Positions 1-10,618 of a stretch of DNA of 64,000 bases are shown piece by piece (the stretch's first letter is position 1; every line of letters starts with the position of its first letter). The DNA lies in NCBI GenBank assembly GCA_045837725.1, contig JBEWZL010000257.1:186001-250000 (forward strand). Direction: 5' to 3'. Both the position numbers and the translations under genes were made by a program. This stretch comes from Vermamoeba vermiformis (Eukaryota; Tubulinea; Echinamoebida). The notes beneath the pieces are model-generated. The model did not search any database, was not told where the DNA came from, and was given only the letters and a program-made list of their open reading frames with translations.

Positions 1-850
1 ATGCCCATTTTAGGGTCGGATGCAGCACCGCGTAGAGTTCTGGACGAGTAGGCACGCCCTCCCCGCCCTTGAGCGTGACTGAGAGGTACTGACCAATCGC
101 TGCGCGCTGTTCGTGCGTGAGAGTGCGCGCTCTGCTGTCGAGCACCCAGCAGTGAATGCCTCTGCGGCCTGAGTAGATGAACATGATGTGCTCGTAGCCG
201 AACTCCTCCTTCAACACGTGCTCCAACACTTGCGCCGCTACACGCATGAGAGGCCAGCAGAGTGCACACATGGGCGTGCGCTGTTGTTTGCAGTCACAGC
301 CGCGCACATCGTCGTAGTCCGTCATGTCCACGTCAAACACCAGCTCTTTCTCGTCGGGTGCCATCGTGGTTTGGTGTTGCTTCGGCTGCAAGGGTCGTTA
401 ATGGGGAATAGTTATGCGCGTATAGTCGTGACGTACTGCGACGTTATAAATAGCGCCAATATCAATCTTGAGCACTGGGTTGTTCGCGCGTGTTTTTACT
501 AGATCTCGGCGCCAATCATCAACGTCCTTGTAGCTATTATAACGCGAATATACATCGCTACCATCGCGCATTGTTGTTGTAAAGGAGAATTCTCTGCGAG
601 AGAAGCGAGTGTTTGGTTGATCTTTATTTTCTATTTCGACGGATTAGTTTATATTTTAATGTTAGCATGCAATTTACCTCCATATGAAAGCCACTCGCCC
701 ATTAAATCGAACGGAAAAACGCGATCTGATGAAATTGTTAATACTACGTTATTAAGCTCTATTTCAGCTCTGTTTACCATAATAAATCTTTAGGTACTGC
801 TTAACCTCATCGGGGTTCATAGGTTCGACTTCCATCGCGCTATTAGCCAT
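1..850 (-). CDS. PRIM1: DNA primase small (catalytic) subunit, 3' part outside window
   Basis: Catalytic subunit of the primase that makes RNA primers with DNA polymerase alpha in the nucleus. Four exons are visible on the minus strand: 850-778, 725-678, 630-437 and 385-1; the gene continues beyond base 1. Joined exons read through the family's landmarks: IYYDRVFPFD and WLSYG near the N terminus, RREFSFT, KIDIGAIYN, then KELVFDVDMTDYDDVR with the metal-binding aspartates, a zinc-type CDCKQQ..CALC segment and YSGRRGIHCWV. All introns are about 50 bp with GT-AG ends and keep phase. The start ATG (850-848) gives MANSAMEVEP before the conserved helix. It lies head-to-head with the small gene beginning at 962, so the two probably share a promoter. 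The identification rests on nearly collinear motifs and is very secure; the C-terminal part cannot be judged. Confidence 0.95.
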
Positions 851-961
851 AGTGACGCGTGTGTTATTGTTCAGCGAGTGATTAGGACTGGAAGAATAAT
901 TCAAATTTTTTGAATTTTTGGCGGGCTCGTGCTTTTTGCGACCAAAATCAACAGGACAACC
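851..961. promoter_or_regulatory. Divergent promoter region between PRIM1 and the acidic orphan gene
   Basis: The 111 bp between the two opposed start codons must hold the 5' leaders and promoters of both genes. It is AT-rich (AAATTTTTTGAATTTTT at about 903-919). No recognisable TATA box or named factor site was found. Confidence 0.4.
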
Positions 962-1529
962 ATGTATGCTGTTAATATGCCAAAAGTTATAGTGCCTATG
1001 CCCCGAGTGCGGGATTCGGCTTGGTTTTTTGGCACTCAACCGAAGTTGATTGGGAATTCGTATCTGGTAAACGAAGAAGACATCCTCGATGCACTTGAAC
1101 GCGAGCTTCATGATAGGGTACATTAGTAGTACTAATGTAACATTATGGATATAATATAACTGCTCGATAGGACATCAAAATTCAGATGGCACCTGCGCCA
1201 ACACCAATTGGCACGCGCACTGACAAAGAGAAGGCTCGGGTAGCAGTTGGAGTCGACCCAGTTAATAATAGTGGCGAAGAAGAAGGTCAAGAGGCGATTG
1301 TAGCAGAAGAGGATCCCGACCTCGATCAACCTCTTATGTCATCCATTCAAGACGAGCAACAAGAGGGTGTCCAAGAGGAATTTATCGATGTTGAAGGGTT
1401 GGAAGAGATGGAGGGAATATACTCAGACGAGGTAATAGAGTTTCGAGCGTTGGATGCGCTTTGTACTGACACAGCTGATTGCAGGTGATTGATGCAGGTG
1501 AGTTTGAGGACTATGAAGATGACCAGTGA
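962..1529 (+). CDS. Small acidic protein of unknown function
   Basis: A three-exon model, 962-1117, 1186-1431 and 1485-1529, gives 148 residues. Introns start GTACAT and GTAATA and end in CAG, and all joints are phase 0. The N-terminal third is basic to neutral (MYAVNMPKVIVPMPRVRD, then a segment with NEEDILDALEREL). From about residue 70 the protein is strongly acidic, ending in FEDYEDDQ, and probably disordered. No family is recognised. An alternative start at the ATG at 977 would remove five residues. The first intron is the weakest part of the model: the second exon also begins with ATG, so a shorter protein starting at 1186 is possible. Conservation of frame across both introns supports a real gene. 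The position back-to-back with PRIM1 suggests co-expression but says nothing certain about function. Confidence 0.55.
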
Positions 1530-1595
1530 AGCACCTTCATATTCGTGTAGTATAAATGTACATAAATCGCTATTAACTGTACATAGGCTTTATAT

Positions 1596-3667
1596 TTAAA
1601 AGTCCTTAATGATCATCAGCGTCTCATCGAGCTGCAGCAGTGAATTGAGCAGCAAGTCTTGAATGGTCTTCAATCGTTGCAGCGCTTGTTTGTCTTGATT
1701 CGATAGCACTGATATGTTTGTACCTTGCGCTTGCAACTTCTCTTCTTCTTCGGCCTTGTTGAGCACATCCGCGCTCAATTCCATGTGATGGAACAGACGC
1801 AGCTTCATATTGTGCATGGCCTTATATATCTCATTGACGAACAACAAATTGACTTGTTCTCGACGCACTGACCACAAGTAAAATGTCTTGGCGGGCTGAT
1901 GGTCTGCCATCTTGGGCACCTCTTGCAATTGCACCACGTCCTTGCTGAGCATCTTGTACAAGCGATCGCGCGTGTCTTTCACGGGGATCATTGCCAGCTC
2001 AGAGATTTGTTTCTGTTCCACGAGTCGTTTCGTCAACAACAAGCGCCAGATCCGCAGACTGGGCGCACCGAATTTGTGCAACACAATCGACTCGACGGAC
2101 TTCTGCTTGAGGATGTCAATCAGCGCGGTGGCATTGATCGTGTAGCCAGGCGGGGCGAGTACTTTGGTGAGAATGGGTGTCTTCTTGTCCTTGGCCATCA
2201 TATCGAGGTAATTGCGCAGTCGTTCGCTGCTCACTTTGAGCTTGTCGTGCTCCAAGATGCGTGCCATCAACTGCTCCTCACTCACCACACCTGTCAGCTG
2301 CGCATTAGCTTCGATTGCACTCGACTCCCGTGCATTACGTACAGTTGCTCGTGTCAGTGACGGGGGTGGTCGATTGTCGGAGACTAGGCTCGATAATATG
2401 AAACATCTCGCGTATGATCGTGGCCCCCACATTGTCAATCTTCTCTTGCACCAGCTGCACGATGAAGTCTTTGCGCAGCTCGTTCGTGAATCGATCGTAG
2501 TTCAGCGTCCACAACACTTTGGTGTCGTGCTGGCCAATCACGTGTCAGTCATCTCTGGTGCTATTTTTAGTCGCATTGTACTTACGAAAGCACCAATCTG
2601 CTGCGGCGCAGTGTTGTTGTTCGTGTTGTTGCCGTGGTCCGTGGCACTCTCAGCCATGAACACGTCAATTGGTGCTGGGGCGTGTGACACTTCGTTGACT
2701 TTTGTTGACCGCACTGACAACTTGCTCTTTTTGGGCGCACGCTTCGTGTTGGCGACTGGTTTGTCGTCCTCTTCTTCGTCGTCGTCTTCTTTGCGGGCAC
2801 GTTTCTGACATAATGACAGGTGTCAATCAGCGACTTCAGCTAGTAGACAGCTACTTACACGACCACGTGACTTTGCAGGTGTGTTGTCAGCACTCTCCGT
2901 GGCCGCTACATTGGTCTTGCTCACTCCAGGGCCTACATCCACACGCACGAGATATTGTTCCGCAATCATTTGCGTGATCAGCGCGCGCACGTGATCTTCC
3001 AGGGCCTCGTCGAGCTCTGCACCCAGCGTCGTGCGGAACTCGATTTCGCGGGCCATGACGGCTTTTTCGAGCTCCGGCACTGAGATGCGTCCTGCTGCTA
3101 GCAATTCTTCCGCTACGAGCTCGCCCTGAATAATATTCAGTGAATAGGATCTCAGTGGCCTGCGTGGGACATATTTGCATCCGTCATTGTGGGAAAATTA
3201 AAAGAAAATATGTTGGCAGTTAAAGACAAGCATTACATATTGTAGAATTGTATTACTTAATTTAAATAATATTATTTTAATTTTTTAATTTTTTTGACTT
3301 ACGCGATCGCCGAACCGCTCTTTGGCGTGCAGAATAAACTTCGCAAACCGTATTCTAATATTGACGGTGTCTATATTAACTGAGTAGTGATTGATTGCGA
3401 TATCTTTAACGATACTCTCAGTATAAAATATGAAGTTGTGCTGGATGCCGACCAATAAACTCTGTCGGATCTCGTCTAGAGTGAGTTGCGTCTCTTTACG
3501 CAATTGATCTAGAGTCATGCGGCCTTTGGTCATTAATTTACCACATACTTGCTGCAATAATAAAATGAGCTGTTATCAACGAGTGTTGGTAGATTTGTTA
3601 CCTCAACCAAGTCACCGAACTGCTCTTTGATAATATCTCGGGCTATTTTTATCTTGTAATCTGCCAT
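1596..3667 (-). CDS. POLR3C: RNA polymerase III subunit RPC3 (RPC82/POLR3C)
   Basis: Subunit of the RPC3-RPC6-RPC7 subcomplex that opens promoters for Pol III in the nucleus. Six exons: 3667-3602, 3551-3303, 3125-2859, 2804-2586, 2529-2343 and 2290-1596, about 560 residues (human 534). The N terminus, MADYKIKIARDIIKEQFGDL, matches the first winged helix. GELVAEELL marks the second winged helix, and the C-terminal half carries the best block, EQKQISELAMIPVKDTRDRL followed by YKMLSKDVVQLQEVPK and the HQPAKTFYLW motif. An acidic DDDEEEDD linker lies in exon 4. The intron between exons 5 and 6 is phase 1, placed so that the frame continues into VVSEEQLM. Intron 3 contains the palindrome TGACAGGTGTCA (2814-2825). 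The 177-bp intron between exons 2 and 3 is longer than usual here. Confidence 0.93.
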
Positions 3668-3840
3668 GGGTGCAGCAATACTATTGTACTTGATATGTGT
3701 TAGTTCTCGGCAAGCAAGGAGACAAAACAAAACGGGTTTTATTTCTAAGTTGAAATTCCCACGCACGTGACAGCCCTGGTAGATGTACCGCGACGATAAT
3801 ACAAAAAAGTTATTTAATACAGTTAATACTATGTACATGA

Positions 3841-5004
3841 TCACAATTTGATCTTTTTGTTTGGATGCAGCGTCAGATCGGCATCAGCATCGAGGTCCAA
3901 TATGTTCCTAATGTCCACATCTTGATTGCTCTGATCGCGCTCATCGTCATTCGGTCGCGGTCTTTTGCGGTGAGTGCCAGCGCGGCGCGGCAATTCACTG
4001 AACACGGGCATGTAGTCACGTGACTTGGGCAGTGGTCGCTCTGCAAACCATTCATGAACGAGTGCTTCGCTGGCACTGATACGCTTGCGTGGGTCCCAAG
4101 TGAGCAGTTTGTTGAGCAAGTCAATGCCTGCATCGCTCAACTTGCCCTGAAAGCGGATCTTCAAGTCGTTGAACGGGTGCGTGGGCAGGACGAACTTGCT
4201 GGCGAGGGGCAGGGCAGTGAATCCAGGCCAGATCCGCTCCGAAGGTGTGCCGAGCAACTTGCACATGCGCGTGAGTTGTTCGAGCTCAGTCTGTCCTGCG
4301 AGCACTGGTCTGCCCAGCACGAGCTCGGCCATCACGCAGCCCAGCGACCACATGTCAATCGCCGTGTCGTAGTTCTCATCGCCGAACAACAGCTCTGGTG
4401 CGCGGTACCACAGCGTGACGACTTTAGGGGTGAGGCGATGATCTTTGAGCGGCCAGGCGTACAGGCGTGCCAGTCCAAAGTCCGCGAGCTTGATGTGGCC
4501 CTTGTTGTCGTAGAGCAAGTTGCTCATTTTGATGTCGCGGTGTATCAGCCACGACGAGTGCAGATAGTCCATGGCCTCGAACAGATCCAACATGAGGCGC
4601 TTCACTTCAGTCACGCTGAACATGGGCTTGAAGTTGTTGTGGTCGTGCAGATCTGCCAAGTCGATCGGCTCGTATTCAAATACGAGATAGACGTCATCGC
4701 GCTCACGGTCAATGCACACATCGAGCAGCGTTACAATAGACTCGTGCCGCACTGTCTTCAATATGTCAATCTCGCGGTAACTGGTAATTGATAGCCCTGG
4801 CTTGGGGCCTGCATTCTTGTCTTTGGGATCGTCCGGTGCTTGTCGAATCCGCACTTTCTTCAATGCACGCAGCTCATTCGTACGCTTATCGCGCGCTTTG
4901 TATACGACGCCATACGTGCCTTCACCTATCTTCTCAATGAGCTCGTAATCGTCTTTGACGTTGTTGCAGATCCCACGCACTTCTTGCCATTTTATACCGC
5001 GCAT
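3841..5004 (-). CDS. CDK10: Cyclin-dependent kinase, CDK10/CDK11 type
   Basis: An intronless gene for a 387-residue CMGC serine/threonine kinase. Visible motifs: glycine loop GEGTYGVV (27-34), catalytic lysine in the ALKK stretch near residue 49, cyclin-binding helix SITSYREI (72-79, in place of PISSLREI), HRDIKMSN (155-162), DFG (175-177), an activation segment with TPKVVTLWYRAPE containing the likely activating Thr197, and the CMGC stretch ending WPGF. The pattern is closest to CDK10 and CDK11 (PITSLRE) kinases, which act with cyclins M or L in growth control and RNA processing. The C-terminal tail is basic, then acidic, and ends KKIKL, a possible nuclear signal. The CDK10-versus-CDK11 choice rests on the short N terminus and is not firm. 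It is the only intronless gene in an otherwise intron-rich window. Confidence 0.88.
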   Translation of the reverse strand: MRGIKWQEVRGICNNVKDDYELIEKIGEGTYGVVYKARDKRTNELRALKKVRIRQAPDDPKDKNAGPKPGLSITSYREIDILKTVRHESIVTLLDVCIDRERDDVYLVFEYEPIDLADLHDHNNFKPMFSVTEVKRLMLDLFEAMDYLHSSWLIHRDIKMSNLLYDNKGHIKLADFGLARLYAWPLKDHRLTPKVVTLWYRAPELLFGDENYDTAIDMWSLGCVMAELVLGRPVLAGQTELEQLTRMCKLLGTPSERIWPGFTALPLASKFVLPTHPFNDLKIRFQGKLSDAGIDLLNKLLTWDPRKRISASEALVHEWFAERPLPKSRDYMPVFSELPRRAGTHRKRPRPNDDERDQSNQDVDIRNILDLDADADLTLHPNKKIKL

Positions 5005-5315
5005 TCAACTGCAAATAATATTTAATATTGCTACTACCAGGCATAATCTTAATAATGAGAATTATTTTATTATTTTTGAATTTTTTTTTGGATCTGCAGT
5101 GAGTTGTTGATGTTAAGTACCTTTTGAGTAATATTAGCCTTCCAATGAATATTTGTTGCTTTATGAATTGAATGTTGTAAAGTGCAGTTGTTGTTGTGTT
5201 GCACGATCTCGCGGACAATGAAATGCGCTTGTAACCCGCTACAAGCAAGATGTTTTCCTAGTTATTTACAACCACGCATTTATTGTTACAAGAGCTATAT
5301 ATACTAAGGTGTACA
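5005..5315. other. Intergenic gap upstream of the CDK10-type gene
   Basis: AT-rich 311-bp spacer between the start of the kinase gene and the stop codon of EngB, both on the minus strand. It should hold the kinase promoter and the EngB 3' UTR. I see no gene, repeat or structured RNA in it. Confidence 0.4.
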
Positions 5316-6431
5316 CTAAGCTTCGCATGACTCGAGAATCAGTGCGCGCAGCTGGTCAATGCCCAGATGTGAGTGCGTACTGGTCAACAACACTTCTGGA
5401 AAACACATGCGACCCCATGACGAAGTTGCTATTGTCGCTGTAGTCTTTTGATACACCTCTTGGAGCTCAGTCTGCGAGAGTTTGTCGACTTTCGTCAAGA
5501 TCAGCATCCAAGGAACATATTTCTCGCTCAAATAGCGCATTACTTCTTCATCACTCGCTGATATGCCAACTCGACTATCGATCAATAAGATTACTCGCCT
5601 TAAATGCAGCTTCAAGGTGCGCACATCAATTCGCGAGTGCCAGTACGCGCTGATGAGATCCGTCATTGAACGTCGCATGGCCTGTCCTACAGCTGCATAG
5701 CCATATCCAGGCAGATCTACGAGTACTAGACTGTGTTCTAATTGCAAGAAGTGTAGTGCGCGTGTACATCCAGGTGTAGAACTGACATTTGACACTACTC
5801 GCGGTCCTATATATCCAAGCACATTAGAACTTCATAGACAGAATTACACTTAATATGCCTGCGTACCTGTGAGCCCCTTGTCGCGCGCTAAGAGTGCATT
5901 GAGCAGCGAGGACTTGCCGACATTGCTGCGGCCGACAATAGCCACTTCAGGCAGTCGATGGCCGTGGTGCTCGAACACTGCTGCGCGCACCTGCTCCACA
6001 CTCTCTGCGACACTGCGTATGAAGGGCGACTTGGTGAACAAGCGCTGTGCTCGCGCCTGCAGATCTGGCGAGAAGTGGGTGAGAGGCGAATAGTCTACAT
6101 CGACTATAGGACCCTCTTTAGTATCACTGCGCGTATGTTCTTTTTTGTTCGGTTTAGCTGTTGCTGGTTTCAATTTCAATGCTGGATTGCGCCGCTGTCT
6201 GGCCAACGACTTGGCTATGCTATCTAACTCCGCTATTTGTTTGTACTGTGCTTCGCGCTTTTGTTCTATGACATTTTTGTAGAATTTTTTGCCGCTCTTG
6301 CGCGGGATCTGGTTGGATCTCTGCTTGTTACTCGTTAATCCTCGCGTATTTTCATTGACTGCGCTGCTACTCGCTCTAATATAAGTGCAATTAATATGGG
6401 CGCGAAAGACGAGACTGCGCAGCGTGTTCAT
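5316..6431 (-). CDS. GTPBP8: EngB/YihA-type GTP-binding protein, probably mitochondrial
   Basis: GTPase of the TrmE-Era-EngA-EngB superfamily, used in large-ribosomal-subunit assembly in bacteria and organelles. Two exons, 6431-5867 and 5806-5316, joined in phase 1 across GTACGC...ATATAG, give 351 residues. Motifs: G1 GRSNVGKS (167-174), G2-like TPGCTRALHF after the joint, G3 DLPGYGYA, G4 TKVDK. The N terminus MNTLRSLVFRAHINCTYIR is rich in Arg and lacks acidic residues for about 26 positions, which fits a mitochondrial presequence; that targeting is inferred. The basic linker of roughly residues 35-105 has no known domain. The gene is head-to-head with the SWEET gene, with 74 bp between start codons. 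Confidence 0.92.
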
Positions 6432-6505
6432 GCTGTTGCGTGGAATAATTTCAAGACACTGAAAGCTAAATCAAATGCAATTACTTGATCGAGACTAGAG
6501 ACACA

Positions 6506-7240
6506 ATGACTATAGACACTACAACTCTCGCATCACTCACATGGCTCGTGGGTATCGTGAGCAGTGTGTTGAGTGTGATTGTCATGCTTAATCCGCTCAG
6601 ATTCGTGTTGGAGGTGACATCGAATGCTGATACCGCGAGTAATAATAAGAAAAATATATCAGTGCCGACATTTATTGCCCTCTTCGGCAATTTCTTGATC
6701 TGGAATGCCTACGGTCTGATCACCCGCAACCCCATCGTGTTCGTGCAGAACTTGCTGGGTGTGTGCATGGCGTCGTTCTATTTGTACCGCTTGTACTACT
6801 GCAAACACCTCGCACCCGAGCACAAGGTAAGGCCTGCTCTGCTGCTACTCGTGCTTACTCACTTGTCTTGGCAGCATCACATGACAGTCGGTGTGGGGGC
6901 CATATTGACGATCATATTCATCATCGGCGTATTATTCAAGCTGGAAATGCTCAATGTCTCGCTGATCGGCTGGGTGGCAGATCTGTTCTCACTCGCAGTG
7001 TTTGCTGCTCCCTTGAGCGAGCTCATGATGATCGTGCGCACTAAAAGCACTGAGAGCTTGTCCTTTTCCTTCGCTCTGACGTGCTGGCTGAGTGCTGCGT
7101 GTTGGAGTGTGTACGGCGTGTTGGTGGGCGATGTGAACATCTTGCTGCCCAATGCACTGGGCTTCATGTTGACCTGCCTGCAGCTGTCACTGTTCGTGTT
7201 GTATCCCAATAAGAAGAAGAAGAACTTGCTGTTCTTGTAA
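6506..7240 (+). CDS. SWEET (MtN3/saliva) sugar transporter
   Basis: Membrane uniporter for mono- or disaccharides, made of two three-helix MtN3 repeats and a linker helix. Exons 6506-6826 and 6875-7240 give 228 residues, the usual family length. The first repeat runs from about residue 10 (TWLVGIVSSVLSV) with the conserved NFLIWNAYGL stretch; the second contains the APLSELMMIVRTKSTESL segment and ends near NALGFMLTCLQLSLFV. Seven hydrophobic segments are visible. The 48-bp intron (GTAAGG...GGCAG) is a multiple of three and has no stop, so retaining it would add 16 residues to the protein. The tail KKKKNLLFL is basic. SWEETs occur widely in eukaryotes; the substrate cannot be predicted. Closest relatives are uncertain. 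Confidence 0.9.
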   Translation: MTIDTTTLASLTWLVGIVSSVLSVIVMLNPLRFVLEVTSNADTASNNKKNISVPTFIALFGNFLIWNAYGLITRNPIVFVQNLLGVCMASFYLYRLYYCKHLAPEHKVRPALLLLVLTHLSWQHHMTVGVGAILTIIFIIGVLFKLEMLNVSLIGWVADLFSLAVFAAPLSELMMIVRTKSTESLSFSFALTCWLSAACWSVYGVLVGDVNILLPNALGFMLTCLQLSLFVLYPNKKKKNLLFL

Positions 7241-7345
7241 CCATGTGTCATATATAAACTGTACAGACCTTAAATGGATCTAACTCGAGTGTTACGCAAG
7301 TTAATTTATATCGCACAAAATAGAGATGAAAATATACAATAATGC

Positions 7346-9040
7346 CTATTCGTCGTCATCGTGCATAGTCTCATCGCCACGGAGGTACTCTTCTTCGTCT
7401 TCATCGTCCTCATCCGGTTTCTTCGCATTCACATCGTACACATTAATCTCCTCATCTTCAGCTACCGCACCGCTGCTATTGTTATTCGTGCTAGTGTTGA
7501 ATCGGGACTGCACAGAGCTCAACATGCCTGCATTCAACAGCAGGGGTTGACCGTGCTTGCCACCCACGGCCAGCAACAGCGGGGTGTCGGGCGAGAAGGC
7601 GAGCGAGAAGCTCGGACCCAAGCTCTTAGTCTTGCTATATACACAGCTGGGTTTGCCCACCGTCAGCTCGCCATTCACTGCCTCGCCGCGTATGTCCCAC
7701 AACTTGACGGGACTGTCGCGCTCCGGACTGCAGGTGGCAATCAATCCACTCACGCGACTGACACTGATCGCACTGCACGCGTCACTGTGTGCGGCACATT
7801 GCCACAACTGACCTGCACGTGGCTTCTGACCCAACTGTCGGATGTCAAAGGCGAACATGTTGCCACCCTCATCGCTGACGAGCACGTGATAGCTAGACCA
7901 GGGCAGCCACTGCACGCACTCGACGTCGTGACTGACACTCATCACTGCACCGCTCTTGCCCACACGAATGTCCGTCAAGTGCACTTTCTTGTCAAATCCT
8001 CCCGAGGCCAACATGGCTGCTTCACTCGTGTGCCAGGCCACGCACTGCACTGCGGCAGAGTGGTGTTGCAGTGTGAGCAGCGCGGCTTGTTTGCTCAAGT
8101 CCCAGCACTTGACGGTCTGATCCGCGGAAGACGAGGCGAGTACCGTGCGCTGCAACTGATTCCACGCGAGTCCGAGCACTGCATCGCGATGACTGTCAGG
8201 CACGAGTTGCTTGTGACGCGACTTCTTGTTCTGCATGCTCGACTTCTTGCCCTCTGCAGGCTGCAACAGGTCGTGTGAGAGCACTGAGCCACCCAATATA
8301 GCCACGGGCTTGGGCGTGTCCATCGTGTCGAGGTCCCAGATCTCAATGCCGGGCTCGAAGCTGCCCACGCAGACCATGTTGTGTGCCTTGTTCGGATCTG
8401 CAGCTCCGAGCACGGGGTGGTAGTTGAGCCAGGCCAAGCTGAGGGGCATGGCGGGCAACAAGTAGTCGTGGTGTATGTAGATGCTGGGGTCCTGCGCGTT
8501 CTGCACCTCATCGACGACATAGACGTCCAACTGACTCAGCTCCTCTTCGCTCGACACGCACGTCACGAGCAGCGAGTCGGTAGGACGGATCAGCACGTCT
8601 TCAATCTCATCTTGCTCGGCCTCATCGTGCAGGGTGATGTTCGGATCGTCTTTGTTGTTCTTGTACATGAGGCCCTTCATGCCGCCAATCAGCGCTGCCA
8701 AGTTGCTCTCGTCGCCTTCTTCGTCGTATTCGTCTAGACCGTACTTCTTGATGATATCTTCCTCATCGCTGACATCATTAATGTCTTCTTGATCTCTAAT
8801 TATTGGAGAAGAAAATAAGCATTAGTCTATTTAATTAATAGATGCAATCCAGATTTGCGATCATGATCGCAAAAAATAATATTTACAGGTGTATTAAATT
8901 ATATTATATACTCACTCATCCTCATTATCGACGCCTGCGTCATTTTCAACGTTTTCTTCCTCTTCCTGTTCTGGATCTTTAAAACGATCCGGCATGGATT
9001 TTGCGAATCCCTTTGGAACCCAACAGATAGCACTCAACAT
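7346..9040 (-). CDS. PWP1: PWP1, periodic tryptophan WD40 protein
   Basis: Nucleolar WD40 protein needed for pre-rRNA transcription and processing in yeast and animals. Two exons, 9040-8916 and 8795-7346 (phase 2, GTGAGT...TTAG), give 524 residues (human 501). The start MLSAICWVPKGFAKSMP matches the family's MISCVSWVPRG-type opening. After an acidic linker with IIKKYGLDEYDEE come WD repeats with GIEIWDLD, DQTVKCWDL, KKVHLTDIR and VKLWDIRG. The C-terminal tail is acidic (DEDDEDEEEY, HDDDE). The 120-bp intron is AT-rich. It shares a 122-bp divergent promoter with RRS1, another ribosome-assembly gene, so a common control of the two is plausible. Confidence 0.95.
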
Positions 9041-9162
9041 GATATGACAGTAATGTATATATTCGTTTGATCTCGCAGTTGATGCCTGGTCTTCGCAAGG
9101 GAATTGAAGTGAGAATGGATCGCACTGTCGTTATTACTTCCTCGAGGCACTGAACAAACACA
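9041..9162. promoter_or_regulatory. Bidirectional promoter of PWP1 and RRS1
   Basis: 122 bp between the start codons of two ribosome-biogenesis genes on opposite strands. The segment must contain both promoters. No named motif is certain; the shared function of the flanking genes is the reason to mark it. Confidence 0.5.
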
Positions 9163-10379
9163 ATGAGCAACAATAAGATGGAAGTTGATAGTGAGGTGCT
9201 GGATGTTCGTGCGGCATTGCAAGCATCGAGCAAGAAGCAGAGCGAGCTGTTGGATCAAGTCCAGCCTGGCGTTGAATCCACGCAACAGATGGATCTTGGC
9301 AACTTAGTATTGTTTTCTTATGAAAATGTTGCCCCTGAAGAACTTGATCAGAAGGCAGTAGAGTTAACTCAAGCGCTCGTTGGTATGGATTATTTTAAAT
9401 ATTTAAATTGCGAATTTTTTGGTAACGATCTGCGATTCGATCTTTTTGATTACAGCAGGAACCTTCACCACAATTAAATAATAATGCATCTAATATTATT
9501 AAAATTAATTAAAATGCACAATCTATTGACAGTTCCAAAAGTTAAACAGATCGGGATCGCGTCAGATCGCATCTCAATATTTAATAACCGATTGTACAAT
9601 ACACAGGCGCTATATTTTCACTGCCTGCCGAGCGATCAGATGTTGGTCCCCTCGCACAACTCCCAGCAGGCGAGACAGTGCTGCCGCGTGCCAAGCCCAT
9701 CCCGCAAGCCAAGCCCCTCACGCGCTGGGAACAATTTGCGCGCGAGAAGGGCATTCAAAAGCGCAAGAAGAGCGCGATGGAGTGGGACCCCGTGGAGAAC
9801 AAGTACAAACCTCGCTGGGGCTACAATCGCATTGACAAGGACGATCAAGCGAATCCGAACGAAGAGAAGTGGGTGGTGGACGCCAAGGAGGGCGATCAAC
9901 TCGGCTCCGATCCCTGGCTCGAGCGACGTCAAGCCAAGCGTGAGCGCATTGCTGCGCAGAGCAAGAACGAGCGCCGCAACCGCGCCGTGGCTGCGAAGAG
10001 TGTGGCCGCGACGAGTGGCAGCAAGACGCACGTGCTGAATCACGTGGACGAGACACTGGTGCGCCGCATCAATCAAGCAGCACCTGGGGGCCACAACATG
10101 TCCAAGAATGACCTCGAGACGCAGGTCAAGTTAGCGCAGCGCTCCACAGCCTCCATGGGCAAGTTCGATGTGAAGCGTGCAGCAGAGCCCAAGCTGAAGG
10201 TGAAGAGCAAGAAGGAGCGCGCCACTGGCACTGGCAACGAACGCGCCGCTAACATGCAGATCTTGAACCGAATCATGGCCAAGGAAGAGGGTCAGATTGA
10301 GATGGACAAGGCTGTCAACCAACACATTGCTCAAGAACAACGCGCGAATAAGAACAAGAAGAGAAAATCGCGAGACTAG
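9163..10379 (+). CDS. RRS1: RRS1, ribosome biogenesis regulatory protein
   Basis: Assembly factor that, with Rpf2, brings 5S RNP into the pre-60S subunit in the nucleolus. Exons 9163-9382 and 9607-10379, joined in phase 1, give 330 residues. The spliced N-terminal region reads MDLGNLVLFSYE then ELTQALVGAIFSLPAERSD, as in the family, followed by the diagnostic KPLTRWEQFAREKGIQKRKK, WGYNRIDKD and SDPWLERRQAKRERI. The tail is lysine-rich (KKRKSRD), a likely nucleolar signal. The 224-bp intron is four times the local norm and AT-rich. I first considered a third exon near 9465, but its frames stop or break the family motif, whereas direct joining restores it. Confidence 0.93.
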
Positions 10380-10618
10380 AATAGCGAGTAATCCAATTAA
10401 TTGCCTAATTTGGTAAAAACACTGTCCGTCCTCTTGTACTGCTTAAACCACTTGTATATAGAACCAATGCGAATAAAGTCGTCACAATCCAACTGTTGCA
10501 GATAGCAATAATACAACACTAGTGCTGTGTAGTGAATTACATGTCATTGTGGTAACATAACTGGGTGTGCATCTGCTTATTTCATTTAACATCATTTTCG
10601 CGTTAGCGCCATACAACA

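Noticed and set aside
9465-9530. Possible extra exon in RRS1
   Set aside because: All frames break the conserved TQALVGAIFSLPAE sequence or hit a stop, while direct joining of the flanking exons fits the family.
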